From contig NZ_VEAF01000008.1 in assembly GCF_007673775.1 (NCBI RefSeq), positions 124,001 through 188,000 of the forward strand: a stretch of DNA of 64,000 bases, written 5' to 3'. Source of the stretch: Curtobacterium sp. 9128. GTDB lineage: Bacteria; Actinomycetota; Actinomycetes; Actinomycetales; Microbacteriaceae. The notes beneath the pieces are model-generated. The model did not search any database. It worked only from the letters and a program-made list of their open reading frames with translations, and was not told the DNA's origin. The translations under genes were made by a program, and so were the position numbers. Below are positions 35,211 to 43,125 of this stretch, piece after piece; the first letter of the stretch is position 1; each line of letters opens with the position of its first letter.

Positions 35211-35657
35211 ATGACGGAGCCGCTCGACGCCGAGGAGCAGCGTCTCTGGCACGCGTGGAAGCGCGCCACTGAGCACGTGCGACAACGCGTGGGCGACGAC
35301 ATCAAAGACGCAACGGGCCTGTCCGACCCCGACTTCGGCATCCTGACCCGACTCGTCGAACTGGGCAGCGGCGGCCTTCGCCAGAACGACCTCGCCGCCT
35401 CGATGGGGTGGCACCGCAGTCGCCTGTCACACCAGCTGACGCGCATGGAAGAGCGCGGACTCCTCCACCGCCAGAGTGTCGACGGCGGCGTCCTCGTGCA
35501 GATCACGGACGAGGGCGCGGCCCTGGGCAGGGTTGCACGACCCGTTCACGCCGCGGCGGTCCGTCGGCACCTGATCGACCACCTCGAGGGCCGAGAACGC
35601 GTGTCGCTCGTCCGTCTGCTCGAGCAGCTCGCGGGAGGCCAGGCACCGTCGCGGTGA
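35211..35657 (+). CDS. MarR-family transcriptional regulator
   Basis: A 148-residue winged-helix repressor, divergent from the SDR gene with a 60-bp gap. The DNA-binding part is LRQNDLAASMGWHRSRLSHQ (helix-turn-helix) followed by LTRMEERGLLHRQSVDGGVL (wing), standard for MarR. Helices at both ends form the dimer. Proteins of this group sense phenolic or electrophilic compounds; the ligand here is unknown. Two matching palindromes in the gap identify the probable operators. The transcript appears leaderless. Confidence 0.9.
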   Translation: MTEPLDAEEQRLWHAWKRATEHVRQRVGDDIKDATGLSDPDFGILTRLVELGSGGLRQNDLAASMGWHRSRLSHQLTRMEERGLLHRQSVDGGVLVQITDEGAALGRVARPVHAAAVRRHLIDHLEGRERVSLVRLLEQLAGGQAPSR

Positions 35658-35701
35658 CGGCCGGTTTCCGTCCCGCGAGGCATGGTGCAGAATCATCGAC
35701 G

Positions 35702-36358
35702 ATGGACCAGATGACCCCTGCGGCGTCGCGGGATCGCGCCGACTCCGACCCCCTCAGGGCGTCGCGCCCGTCGTCTGCCGACGGGAGCACTCCGTGGCTC
35801 CGAGTCGCCCTCTGGGCGGGACGGGGCATCCTCCTCCTCGCCGCGGTCGCGCTCGTGGTCACGCTGCTGACCCGGCCTCGCTGGACCGCTGACGGTTTCG
35901 ATGCGGACGGGTTCGCGATCAGCTGGATCCCGAACGTGACCATGGTGGTCCTGGTCGTGGTCGGGCTCCTCTGGCACTGGCTGTTCGGGCTGTCCACGTC
36001 ACCGAGAGCGAGCTGGAGAGACGGAGACGACATCGTCGCGCTGACCGTGCTCGGTCGTCGACGACTCCACCTGCCGGCTGCATGCACCGTGCGTTTCCGG
36101 ATCATGACGAACGTCGGGACGAGCCACGGGGTCGTCCTCGTCGACCGACGGTTGCGCCCGCTCGTGTTGCTGGACCCGTTCAGTTCCGGTCTCGCGGGTC
36201 GGCTGGATCGACTGACCGACAACCGCCACCGTGCGACCGCCGGTGGCATCGTCCTCGAGCACCTCCTCGGCTTCGCGTGGCTGCTGACCTCGGTCATCGC
36301 CGTGTTCGTGCTGCTCGGTCTCGCGGACGCCCTCACCGGGGCTGCTGGCCTCGGCTGA
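35702..36358 (+). CDS. Three-TM membrane protein with PH-like loop
   Basis: A 218-residue product. It has a polar N-terminus, membrane segments at about 32-56 and 75-97, a cytoplasmic beta-rich part of about 80 residues (DIVALTVLGRRRLHLP, VRFRIMTNVGTSHGVVLVDR) and a final segment at about 185-207. The loop pattern resembles bacterial PH-like membrane proteins, by inference. CAGAAT at 35688-35693 could be the -10. The string TGCAGAATCATC there also occurs at 34295, before the second 68-bp repeat. Confidence 0.55.
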   Translation: MDQMTPAASRDRADSDPLRASRPSSADGSTPWLRVALWAGRGILLLAAVALVVTLLTRPRWTADGFDADGFAISWIPNVTMVVLVVVGLLWHWLFGLSTSPRASWRDGDDIVALTVLGRRRLHLPAACTVRFRIMTNVGTSHGVVLVDRRLRPLVLLDPFSSGLAGRLDRLTDNRHRATAGGIVLEHLLGFAWLLTSVIAVFVLLGLADALTGAAGLG

Positions 36359-36433
36359 CCTCGGGAGAGGATCGGCAGCAGCGCTCGGGGCGGCGGATCA
36401 GCAGCGGCCTGCGGAGCCGTGGGCACTACCTTG

Positions 36434-36439
36434 TACTCT
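36434..36439 (+). promoter_or_regulatory. -10 hexamer of leaderless promoter
   Basis: TACTCT ends six bases before the ATG at 36446. Confidence 0.5.
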
Positions 36440-36445
36440 CGCGAG

Positions 36446-37057
36446 ATGCATCAGGACGACGTCCTCGCACACATCCTCGAGCGCGAGCGGACTGCGGATC
36501 GTCCGACAGTCGTCGGGATCTCGGGCTACTGCGGGTCCGGGAAGTCAACGCTCGCGCGAGCCATGGTCGCGGCCTTGCCCGACGCCGTGCGGATGCGCGG
36601 CGACGACTTCCTGGACCCGTCGCGCTCACACCGTCGCTCTTCCGAATGGGACGGCGTCGATCGCGAACGCCTGGTGGCGACGGTGCTGGAACCGTTCCAC
36701 GAGGGACGCACGAGCCACTTCCGGCGTCACGACTGGTCGCGGCGACAACTCGGCCCCGAGGAGCCCGTGCCCTCGGCCCGCACGCTCATCGTGGACCTCA
36801 TCGGGCTCTTCCACCCCGAAGCACTCGGCGCTCTCGACGTGACCATCTGGTGCGACGTCGACCTCGACACTGCCGCTCGCCGAGGAATCGCCCGCGATCG
36901 GGGGCTCGGACGGAACCACGATGCGCTCTGGCACGACGTCTGGATCCCGAACGAGCGCGACTTCGCGGAACGGTTCCGGCCCCGCGAGCGCGCCGATCTC
37001 CTCTGCACACCGTCTCGGAGCTCCCGGCACAGCGGGAAGCTGCCGTCCGGCGCGTGA
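36446..37057 (+). CDS. Uridine-kinase-like P-loop kinase
   Basis: A 203-residue P-loop NTPase. Walker A is GYCGSGKST at about residues 27-35, followed by MRGDDFLDPSRSHR, where the Asp-Asp-Phe matches the acceptor-binding loop of nucleoside and phosphoribulokinase-like enzymes. IVDLIGLFHPEAL is the Walker B region, and the RGIARDRGL helix supplies lid arginines. Uridine-kinase-like actinobacterial proteins of this size are often called so without proof of substrate. It appears monocistronic and leaderless. Confidence 0.75.
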   Translation: MHQDDVLAHILERERTADRPTVVGISGYCGSGKSTLARAMVAALPDAVRMRGDDFLDPSRSHRRSSEWDGVDRERLVATVLEPFHEGRTSHFRRHDWSRRQLGPEEPVPSARTLIVDLIGLFHPEALGALDVTIWCDVDLDTAARRGIARDRGLGRNHDALWHDVWIPNERDFAERFRPRERADLLCTPSRSSRHSGKLPSGA

Positions 37058-37093
37058 CCGGCCAGCGCGCCAGGACCACGCCCCGGGGACCGT

Positions 37094-37663
37094 TCAGCGT
37101 CGCGGCTCGCGCAGCCCGTCGACGACCAGGTCGAGGAGGTGACCGGTGCGCTCCTCAGCCTTGGGGGCGACGTGCCAGAGGAAGCTCAGGAGCGGAAAGA
37201 CCTCGTCCGGCTCGATGTCGGCGCGGATCTCCCCGCGGGCCTTCCCCGCGTCGAGGAGCTCCGCGACGGCCGCCAGGATGCGCTCGTACTGCTCGTCGTG
37301 GAGCTCCGCTCGGGTCACCGCATCCAGGACGTCGGAGAGCGCGTGCTTCATGTGCCCGAACGCTGCGAGGGCATCGAACCAGCGACGCAGGGCCTCGATC
37401 GGCGAGTGCTGCTCGAGGAGGCCTCCTGCCGCAGCCGTCAGCGCCTCGAAGTCCTCCCGGTACACCTCGACCAGCAGGGCCTCTCGCGTCGGGAACCGCC
37501 GGTAGAGCGTTCCCTGCCCCACCCCTGCCGCGCGGGCTATGGACTGCATCGTCGCCGACCCGTCGTTCGCGAAGGCCTCGCGCGCGATCTCGACGATCCG
37601 GGCGCGGTTCTCCTGCGCGTCTGCTCGAAGCCCTGAGCCCGGATGACTCGACGAAGTGGACAT
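37094..37663 (-). CDS. TetR/AcrR-family transcriptional regulator
   Basis: A 189-residue repressor. Its N-terminal HTH (RIVEIAREAFANDGSATMQS, IARAAGVGQGTLYRRFPTRE) occupies about residues 20-65, with a helical ligand-binding domain of about 120 residues after it. It is divergent from an SDR gene. Two GTGGACA/TGTCCAC palindromes lie in the gap, one covering its own start codon, so it probably represses both itself and the SDR. Confidence 0.9.
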   Translation of the reverse strand: MSTSSSHPGSGLRADAQENRARIVEIAREAFANDGSATMQSIARAAGVGQGTLYRRFPTREALLVEVYREDFEALTAAAGGLLEQHSPIEALRRWFDALAAFGHMKHALSDVLDAVTRAELHDEQYERILAAVAELLDAGKARGEIRADIEPDEVFPLLSFLWHVAPKAEERTGHLLDLVVDGLREPRR

Positions 37664-37671
37664 GTGTCCGG
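37656..37671. promoter_or_regulatory. TetR operator 1 (over the regulator start codon)
   Basis: GTGGACATGTGTCCGG: arms GTGGACA and TGTCC(gG) around two bases, overlapping the tetR ATG. Confidence 0.65.
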
Positions 37672-37688
37672 TACGCTCCCTGATCAGT

Positions 37689-37704
37689 GTGGACAAGTGT
37701 CCAC
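37689..37704. promoter_or_regulatory. TetR operator 2 (before the SDR promoter)
   Basis: GTGGACAAGTGTCCAC has seven-base perfect arms and a two-base spacer. It lies just upstream of TACTCT (37706-37711), a plausible -10 for the SDR gene. Its centre is 33 bp from operator 1. Confidence 0.7.
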
Positions 37705-37723
37705 TTACTCTAGTGGAGGACCC

Positions 37724-38464
37724 ATGACCAACGGCATCGCGGGCAAGACCATCGCCATCACCGGCGCTTCGAGCGGCATCGGCGCAGCGACCGCTCGACG
37801 CCTCGCACGAGCCGGCGGCACCGTCATCCTCGGCGCCCGTCGGGCGGACCGTCTCGGAGCACTGGTCGACGAGATCACGCACGACGGCGGTCGTGCGATC
37901 GCGGTTCCCATCGACGTCCGCCAGCGCAATGACCTCGAGCAGCTCGTCAGCACCGCCCGCGAGCGGTTCGGCCGACTCGACGTGCTGTTCTCCAACGCCG
38001 GCAGCATGGCGATCTCCCCGTTCGACGAGATCCGCGTCGACGACTGGCAACAGATGATCGACGTGAACCTGACCGGAGTCCTCAACGGGATCGCGGCCGC
38101 GCTGCCGGTCTTCCGCGCACAGGGGTCCGGGCACTTCATCCACACCGCCTCCACCGCAGCACACCGGATCGGGCCGTCGCAGGGCGTCTACGCGGCCACG
38201 AAGACCGCGGTCCGCGTGCTGTCGGAAGGCCTGCGGCAAGAGGCAGGTCCCTCCCTCCGCGTCACCGTCGTCACCCCCGGTTTCACGGACACCGAGGGCG
38301 TGGGTGCCGGCGCGAGCCCCGACGTCGCCGCGTCGCTCATCGAGCAGCGTGACGCGATCGCGATGCCGGCCGACGCGATCGCGCGAGCCGTGGCGTTCGC
38401 CATCGAGCAGCCCGACGGTGTCGACGTCGGTGAGGTCATCGTCCGACCCACCGCGCAGGGGTGA
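37724..38464 (+). CDS. SDR family oxidoreductase under TetR control
   Basis: A 246-residue classical SDR. TGASSGIGAATARR lies near residue 12 (NAD(P) site), LFSNAGSM in place of NNAG, catalytic Ser in IHTASTAAH and Tyr-x-x-x-Lys in YAATKTA. PGFTDTEGVG and the length fit the YdfG-like group acting on 3-hydroxy acids or aldehydes. GGAGGA lies four bases before the ATG. Together with the divergent TetR gene it forms a simple inducible unit, parallel to the MarR-SDR pair 2.5 kb upstream, though the two SDRs differ clearly in sequence. Confidence 0.9.
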   Translation: MTNGIAGKTIAITGASSGIGAATARRLARAGGTVILGARRADRLGALVDEITHDGGRAIAVPIDVRQRNDLEQLVSTARERFGRLDVLFSNAGSMAISPFDEIRVDDWQQMIDVNLTGVLNGIAAALPVFRAQGSGHFIHTASTAAHRIGPSQGVYAATKTAVRVLSEGLRQEAGPSLRVTVVTPGFTDTEGVGAGASPDVAASLIEQRDAIAMPADAIARAVAFAIEQPDGVDVGEVIVRPTAQG

Positions 38465-38493
38465 CGGTCACTGCGGCCGCTGTCGGGCCATCG

Positions 38494-38505
38494 CCCCCCC
38501 CCCCC
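38494..38505 (+). repeat. Homopolymer tract of 12 C
   Basis: Uninterrupted run of twelve C between convergent genes ending at 38464 and 38512. It is outside both coding regions, so slippage would not alter a protein. It is also a site of likely sequencing length error. Confidence 0.85.
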
Positions 38506-38511
38506 GTCTCA

Positions 38512-39453
38512 CTACCCGAGCGGCTCCACCCCGTAGCTGGTGACCACCGCCCGGAGCTCGTCCAGGTACGCCTGCGCCTGCACGGTGAGCGGGACCGAGG
38601 CGTGCGCGATCCACCCGATCTCGATGCGCTCGTCGACGTCGAGCGGGATCGCGACGATCTCCGGGTCGAGGTCGTCGCTGATGAGCCCGGTCGAGATCGT
38701 GTAGCCCCCCAGGCCGATCATGAGGTTGAAGATCGTCGCCCGGTCGGAGACGCGGATCTCCCGCTTGCTCGACATCGTCGACAGGATCTCCTCGGCCAGG
38801 TAGAAGGAGTTGTTCGCACCCTGGTCGAAGGTGAGCCGCGGCAGGTCGGCGAGATCGGCCAGCGTCGCGCGCTTCCGCGACGCGAGCGGGTTCCGTCGCG
38901 CCACGAAGATGTGCGGCTCCGCGACGAAGAGCGGGGTGAAGACGACACCGGCGTCCCGGAGCAGCTTGCCGAGGACCTGCCGGTTGAAGTCGTTGCGGTA
39001 GAGGATGCCGACCTCGCTCCGGAGCGTGCGGACGTCCTCGATGATGTCCCACGTGCGGGTCTCCCGGAGCGAGAACTCGTACTCGTCCGCCGCCGCTGAT
39101 CCCACCATCCGGACGAACGCCTCCACGGCGAAGGAGTAGTGCTGGGCGGACACCCCGAGGAGGCGCCGCGACCGCTGCCCACCGACGTACCGCTGCTCGA
39201 GCAGGGAGACCTGCTCGACCACCTGCCGGGCGTACCCGAGGAACTCGACGCCGTCGACGGTGAGCTCGACACCACGTGCGGAACGGAGGAAGAGCGCCCG
39301 GCCGATCCGAGCCTCCAGGTCCTTCATCGCCGCGGAGAGCGTCGGCTGCGCGACGTAGAGCAGGTCGGCCGCAGCGCTGATCGAACCCTCCGACGCGACC
39401 TCGATGAAGTAGCGGAGCTGTTGCAGCGTGATGTCCTTCGAGACCCGAGCCAT
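38512..39453 (-). CDS. LysR-family transcriptional regulator (mes operon)
   Basis: A 313-residue LysR-type regulator. The winged HTH (LQQLRYFIEVASEGSISAAA, DLLYVAQPTLSAAMKDLE) lies at residues 9-45 and an effector domain of about 220 residues follows. It is divergent from mesX-mesD with a 72-bp gap that contains LysR-type dyads. Control of methionine synthesis, perhaps by homocysteine or methionine status as for MetR, is inferred from position. The ATG at 39453 is the only sensible start. Confidence 0.87.
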   Translation of the reverse strand: MARVSKDITLQQLRYFIEVASEGSISAAADLLYVAQPTLSAAMKDLEARIGRALFLRSARGVELTVDGVEFLGYARQVVEQVSLLEQRYVGGQRSRRLLGVSAQHYSFAVEAFVRMVGSAAADEYEFSLRETRTWDIIEDVRTLRSEVGILYRNDFNRQVLGKLLRDAGVVFTPLFVAEPHIFVARRNPLASRKRATLADLADLPRLTFDQGANNSFYLAEEILSTMSSKREIRVSDRATIFNLMIGLGGYTISTGLISDDLDPEIVAIPLDVDERIEIGWIAHASVPLTVQAQAYLDELRAVVTSYGVEPLG

Positions 39454-39478
39454 AGGTGGACGCTATACCAGCGCATAG
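39452..39478. promoter_or_regulatory. LysR-type operator dyads
   Basis: ATAG-N7-CTAT (39452-39466) runs directly into CTAT-N8-ATAG (39463-39478), sharing the middle CTAT. The second has the T-N11-A form typical of LysR sites and lies in the lysR/mesX gap. Confidence 0.5.
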
Positions 39479-39513
39479 TGATTCCGAGTTACCCGATGAC
39501 CCGCGGGTCCGGT

Positions 39514-39519
39514 CATGAT
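39514..39519 (+). promoter_or_regulatory. -10 hexamer of leaderless mesX promoter
   Basis: CATGAT ends six bases before the mesX ATG at 39526; there is no ribosome-binding site. Confidence 0.4.
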
Positions 39520-39525
39520 CGATGC

Positions 39526-40509
39526 ATGGCGGACGACTGCACCTTCAGCATCACGCGGACCCGGTTCGACGAGGACTACTCCCCCTCGGACAGCTCCCGG
39601 CTGACGACGAACTTCGCCAACCTGGCCCGAGGCGAGGACCGCCAGCGGAACCTGCGCGCAGCGATCGCCATGATCGACGACCGCTGCAACGACCTCGCTG
39701 GTGACGAGGACGAGGGGCGCTACCGCGTGGAGCTCGACATCGTCTCCGTCGCGATGCAGTTCGAGGACGGTGGAACCGTCGCGGAGTTCCCCCTGCTCGA
39801 GATGCTCGACGTCGTGATGGTCGATCAGCACACCGGCGAGCGCCACCAGGGCATCCTGGGCAACAACTTCTCGTCGTACCTCCGCGACTACGACTTCGCC
39901 GTGCTGCTGCCGTCCCTGGACACGAGTGCGGGCCTGCCGGACGACTTCGGCCAGCTGCACGGCGCGCTCTTCCAGCGCTTCCTCGAGTCGGCCGCGTTCC
40001 AGGACCAGTTCCGGAGCGAACCCGTCGTCTGCATCAGCGTCTCGACCAGCCAGACCTACCGGCAGTCCGGGTACGTCCACCCCGTCCTCGGCGCGGAGTA
40101 CGACCACGAGCACGCTTCACTCACCGACGACTACTTCGGTCGGATGGGCATGCGGGTGCGGTACTTCATGCCGCCCGGGGCGAAGGCGCCGCTCGCGTTC
40201 TACACGCGCGGCGACCTCACTGCGGACTACACCGACCTCCAGCTCATCGGCACGATCAGCACGATGGAGACGTTCCAGAAGATCTACCGCCCGGAGATCT
40301 ACAACGCGAACACCGCCGCTCCGAGCACCTACCGCCCGAGCCTCGACCACACGGACTTCACACGGCCGGACGTCACCTACGACCGCGAGGAACGCAGCCG
40401 CCTCGGCGTCGTCCAGGGCCGGTGGACGGACGAGCACCTCGTCACGCCGCACCGCGCACTCCTCGAGCAGTGGGCCACCGGCACCACCGCGACCGCCCTG
40501 ACCCGCTGA
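39526..40509 (+). CDS. mesX: DUF1852 protein, methionine synthase partner MesX
   Basis: A 327-residue protein of the DUF1852 family. It begins DCTFSITRTRFDEDYSPSDS and includes NFANLARGEDRQRNLRAAI and YFMPPGAKAPLAFYTRGDLT. Family knowledge: MesX is encoded next to and required by MesD-type core methionine synthases, and the pair needs oxygen, so MesX may be an oxygenase that prepares a methyl donor. The chemistry is unresolved. The next gene here is indeed mesD-like, 43 bases downstream. The ATG at 39526 is chosen over one at 39522, which is in a different frame. Confidence 0.88.
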   Translation: MADDCTFSITRTRFDEDYSPSDSSRLTTNFANLARGEDRQRNLRAAIAMIDDRCNDLAGDEDEGRYRVELDIVSVAMQFEDGGTVAEFPLLEMLDVVMVDQHTGERHQGILGNNFSSYLRDYDFAVLLPSLDTSAGLPDDFGQLHGALFQRFLESAAFQDQFRSEPVVCISVSTSQTYRQSGYVHPVLGAEYDHEHASLTDDYFGRMGMRVRYFMPPGAKAPLAFYTRGDLTADYTDLQLIGTISTMETFQKIYRPEIYNANTAAPSTYRPSLDHTDFTRPDVTYDREERSRLGVVQGRWTDEHLVTPHRALLEQWATGTTATALTR

Positions 40510-40552
40510 AGCCCGCCCACCCCGCTCCTCGAACGACTGGACCTCCCTGACC

Positions 40553-41602
40553 ATGAGCACCCTCCTGCCCACCGCGATCGTCGGCAGTCTGCCGAAGCCC
40601 TCCTGGCTCGCCGAGCCCGAGAAGCTCTGGTCCCCCTGGCAGCTCGACGGCGCAGCACTGGTCGAGGGCAAGCAGGACGCGCTCCGGGCCGCTGTGCACG
40701 AGCAGGAGCGCGCCGGCATCGACATCGTCAGCGACGGCGAGCAGACGCGCCAGCACTTCGTCACGACGTTCATCGAGCACCTGGACGGCATCGACCAGCA
40801 GCGCAAGGAGACCGTCCGCATCCGCGACCGCTACGACGCTGCGGTCCCCACGGTCGTCGGCGCCGTGGGCCGTCCCGCCCCGGTGTTCGTCGATGACGCC
40901 CGCTTCCTGCGTTCCCAGACCGACCGGCCGATCAAGTGGGCGCTCCCCGGCCCGATGACCATGATCGACACGCTCTCCGACCAGCACTACAAGAGCCGCG
41001 AGAAGCTGGCGTGGGAGTTCGCGACGATCCTCAACCAGGAGGCCCGGGAGCTCGAGGCCGCCGGCGTCGACATCATCCAGTTCGACGAGCCCGCCTTCAC
41101 CGTCTTCCACGACGAGGTGCAGGACTGGGGCGTCGCCGCGCTCGAACGCGCTGCCGAGGGCCTGCGCGCCGAGACGGTCGTGCACATCTGTTACGGCTAC
41201 GGCATCGAGGCGAACAACCGGTGGAAGGAGACCCTCGGCGCCGAGTGGCGGCAGTACGAGCAGTCGTTCCCGCTCCTGCAGCAGTCCTCGATCGACATCG
41301 TGTCGCTCGAGTGCATCCACTCGCACGTGCCGCTCGAGCTCGTCGAGCTCATCCGGGGGAAGAAGGTCATGCTCGGCGCGATCGACGTCGCGACCGAGAC
41401 CGTGGAGACGCCGGAGGAGGTCGCGGAGGTGCTGCGTCGGGCGCTCGACCACGTCGATGCCGACAAGCTCATCCCGAGCACCAACTGCGGGATGGCGCCG
41501 CTGGCGCGGGGGGCGGCGCTCTCGAAGCTCAGCGCGCTGGCTGCTGGTGCGGGCATCGTGCGGGCTGAGCTCGCCGGCCTCACCGCCCCGATCGCGCGCT
41601 GA
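40553..41602 (+). CDS. mesD: Core-domain methionine synthase MesD
   Basis: A 349-residue protein equal to the catalytic C-terminal half of MetE, without the folate-binding N-terminal half. Zinc ligands expected for homocysteine binding are present: His and Cys in HICYGYG, Glu in SLECIHSH and Cys in STNCGMAP. FDEPAF and DIVSDGEQTR are further MetE-core motifs. Linkage to a DUF1852 gene identifies it as MesD type, which makes methionine from homocysteine without folate or cobalamin using an unidentified methyl donor. The ATG follows a GAC-CTCC gap without a strong ribosome-binding site. Confidence 0.9.
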   Translation: MSTLLPTAIVGSLPKPSWLAEPEKLWSPWQLDGAALVEGKQDALRAAVHEQERAGIDIVSDGEQTRQHFVTTFIEHLDGIDQQRKETVRIRDRYDAAVPTVVGAVGRPAPVFVDDARFLRSQTDRPIKWALPGPMTMIDTLSDQHYKSREKLAWEFATILNQEARELEAAGVDIIQFDEPAFTVFHDEVQDWGVAALERAAEGLRAETVVHICYGYGIEANNRWKETLGAEWRQYEQSFPLLQQSSIDIVSLECIHSHVPLELVELIRGKKVMLGAIDVATETVETPEEVAEVLRRALDHVDADKLIPSTNCGMAPLARGAALSKLSALAAGAGIVRAELAGLTAPIAR

Positions 41603-41616
41603 CCGCTCCCACCTGC

Positions 41617-41652
41617 ACGACGGCTCGCCTCCGCAAGGAGACGAGCCGTCGT
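41617..41652 (+). terminator. Terminator of the mesXD operon
   Basis: Eleven-base arms ACGACGGCTCG and CGAGCCGTCGT enclose an inner CCTCC-GCAA-GGAG stem, 15 bases after the mesD stop. Confidence 0.8.
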
Positions 41653-41971
41653 TCGTGTCGCATCGGTCAGATGCTCGGCAGGCAGCACAGCCGGGAGGCT
41701 CGGCCTCCGTCCGGCTTCCCGGGTTGCGGTGGTTCTGAACTCCGTCGCTCCGGACCGCAGTCGCTCTCCGCGGAGATCGAACGGCCGTGGCCGCGCCTGG
41801 CGACGGACCACGCGGTCGGCCCGATCAGCGGGATACGGGCCACGACGAGCGCTCATCCGAGCAGACCCGACCGGCAGAATGACGTTTGACATCTTTCATA
41901 CTGGCGGCCAGGATCTCGGTACAGCAATCCGCTGCACATGAACCGGCAACGCCGCCGGAAGGGAGATCATC
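41653..41971. other. Gene-free region with decayed hairpin
   Basis: About 320 bases without a convincing gene. An imperfect hairpin near 41690-41720 (CCGGGAGGC pairing with GCTTCCCGG) looks like a degenerate member of the GACGGGAGGC terminator family. The right end carries the promoter for the secreted-protein gene at 41972. Confidence 0.5.
41886..41914 (+). promoter_or_regulatory. Consensus -35 promoter of secreted/membrane pair
   Basis: TTGACA (41886-41891) and CAGGAT (41909-41914) are exactly 17 bases apart, in a locally AT-rich stretch. This is the clearest -35 in the window, giving a leader of about 50 bases. Confidence 0.65.
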
Positions 41972-42466
41972 GTGACCAAGCGCACTCTGACCATGACCAC
42001 GGGAATCGTCGTCGCCACCGCCTTGCTCTGCGGGCCGGTCGCCGCAACGGCAGCGTCTGCGGCGGCACCGTCCGGGGCGAACAGCATTCAGGTCCAGCCG
42101 CTCGCTGGCTGGACCACACGCGACTGGCAAGAGGTCGCCGAGCGGGCGAGGGCGGCCGGTGACGCCGAGGGCGCAGTAGCCGCACTCGCTGCGTCCGAGC
42201 ATGTCGCGAGTACCGCGACCGGCGACCCCGTACACCGGAACATCTGGACGACCATCGCGAAGAAGGCGGTCGTCGCCGCGCTTCGATACGGGACGAACAA
42301 GCTGCCGGCCGCCATCCGTCCGTACGTCAACAAGATCATCAACGTCGTCGAGGAGATCGATCAGTTCCAGCAGGGGGCCGTCGTCCTCGCACTGACCAAG
42401 GTCGGCATCCCGTACGACGTCGCGGTCACCACCGCACAGTGGATCGTCGTCTTCGTCGGCCTCTGA
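41972..42466 (+). CDS. Small secreted protein, bacteriocin-like layout
   Basis: A 164-residue exported protein. The signal peptide ends near residue 32 (ASAAAPSG). The mature N-terminus is acidic and helical. The C-terminal 75 residues are basic then hydrophobic (IAKKAVVAALRYGTNKLPAA, then GAVVLALTKVGIPYDVAVTT), ending IVVFVGL, with one Gly-Ile-Pro turn. This amphipathic, membrane-active-looking tail resembles secreted antimicrobial proteins, but no family is recognised. The GTG start follows GGAAGGGAGA. The next gene, encoding a membrane protein, starts within its stop codon (TGATG). Confidence 0.6.
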   Translation: MTKRTLTMTTGIVVATALLCGPVAATAASAAAPSGANSIQVQPLAGWTTRDWQEVAERARAAGDAEGAVAALAASEHVASTATGDPVHRNIWTTIAKKAVVAALRYGTNKLPAAIRPYVNKIINVVEEIDQFQQGAVVLALTKVGIPYDVAVTTAQWIVVFVGL

Positions 42467-42912
42467 TGCGACCACGCGACGACGATTCCCAGCCGGACCG
42501 CCACCCGACCATCGGAGGATCCGTCCTCGTCGTGATGTGGCTCCTCGCAGCGCTGCTGTTCGCAGCGTTGCCGGCCATCGCAGGAGTCGTCGTCGCGTGC
42601 AGCATTCCAGGCCTCGGAGGCGCTCGTCCGGGCATCTCCATGCCGGCAGTGGCAGGAGCCCTCGGGGTGATCGTCGTCGCGGGAGTCGTGATCGGCGAGC
42701 GGCCCGTGCGACTGATGCGGGCGCTGCTGCCGGGCCGCCCACGGTCACAACAGCTGTGCGCCGAATTGGTGGTGTTCGTCTTCCTTGCCGGCGCTCTCCA
42801 CGTGATCTTGGCCAGCACGCTCGGGGCGGTCGTCGCGGCGGCAGTCGCTTGCACTGGGTACGGCCTCCTCGAACCCCTGCTGCGATGGGTGCCCCGGGGA
42901 CCTGAAAGGTAA
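42466..42912 (+). CDS. Four-TM membrane protein coupled to secreted protein
   Basis: A 148-residue membrane protein with four hydrophobic segments (about 21-45, 55-75, 100-120, 122-140) and a basic loop RPVRLMRALLPGRPRSQQ. Its ATG overlaps the upstream stop, so synthesis is tied to the secreted partner, a layout expected of an immunity or export protein. The same pairing (secreted plus four-TM) occurs at 33039-34089, though the sequences are not clearly homologous. Confidence 0.6.
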   Translation: MRPRDDDSQPDRHPTIGGSVLVVMWLLAALLFAALPAIAGVVVACSIPGLGGARPGISMPAVAGALGVIVVAGVVIGERPVRLMRALLPGRPRSQQLCAELVVFVFLAGALHVILASTLGAVVAAAVACTGYGLLEPLLRWVPRGPER

Positions 42913-43113
42913 CCGGTCGAGCGGAGCCGAACACGTACGGGACACTCGGGCGCCGATGCACCAGCTCCAGGGACATCGCCGAGGTCGGCACACTGCCGTA
43001 TCCCGACTCGTGAGCCCTCGACGTCGCCGCCGGATCGGTCCGGTAGCGGGCTGCCTGGAGGCTCGGCTCGCGTCCGCCGCGCAGCGCGCGCCATCGAAGA
43101 CCCAAGCTGCAAG

Positions 43114-43119
43114 TACCCT
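43114..43119 (+). promoter_or_regulatory. -10 hexamer of leaderless promoter
   Basis: TACCCT ends six bases before the GTG at 43126. Confidence 0.5.
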
Positions 43120-43125
43120 GTCGTC

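Noticed and set aside
38494-38505. Phase-variable poly-C tract
   Set aside because: It lies between convergent stop codons, outside coding and promoter regions.
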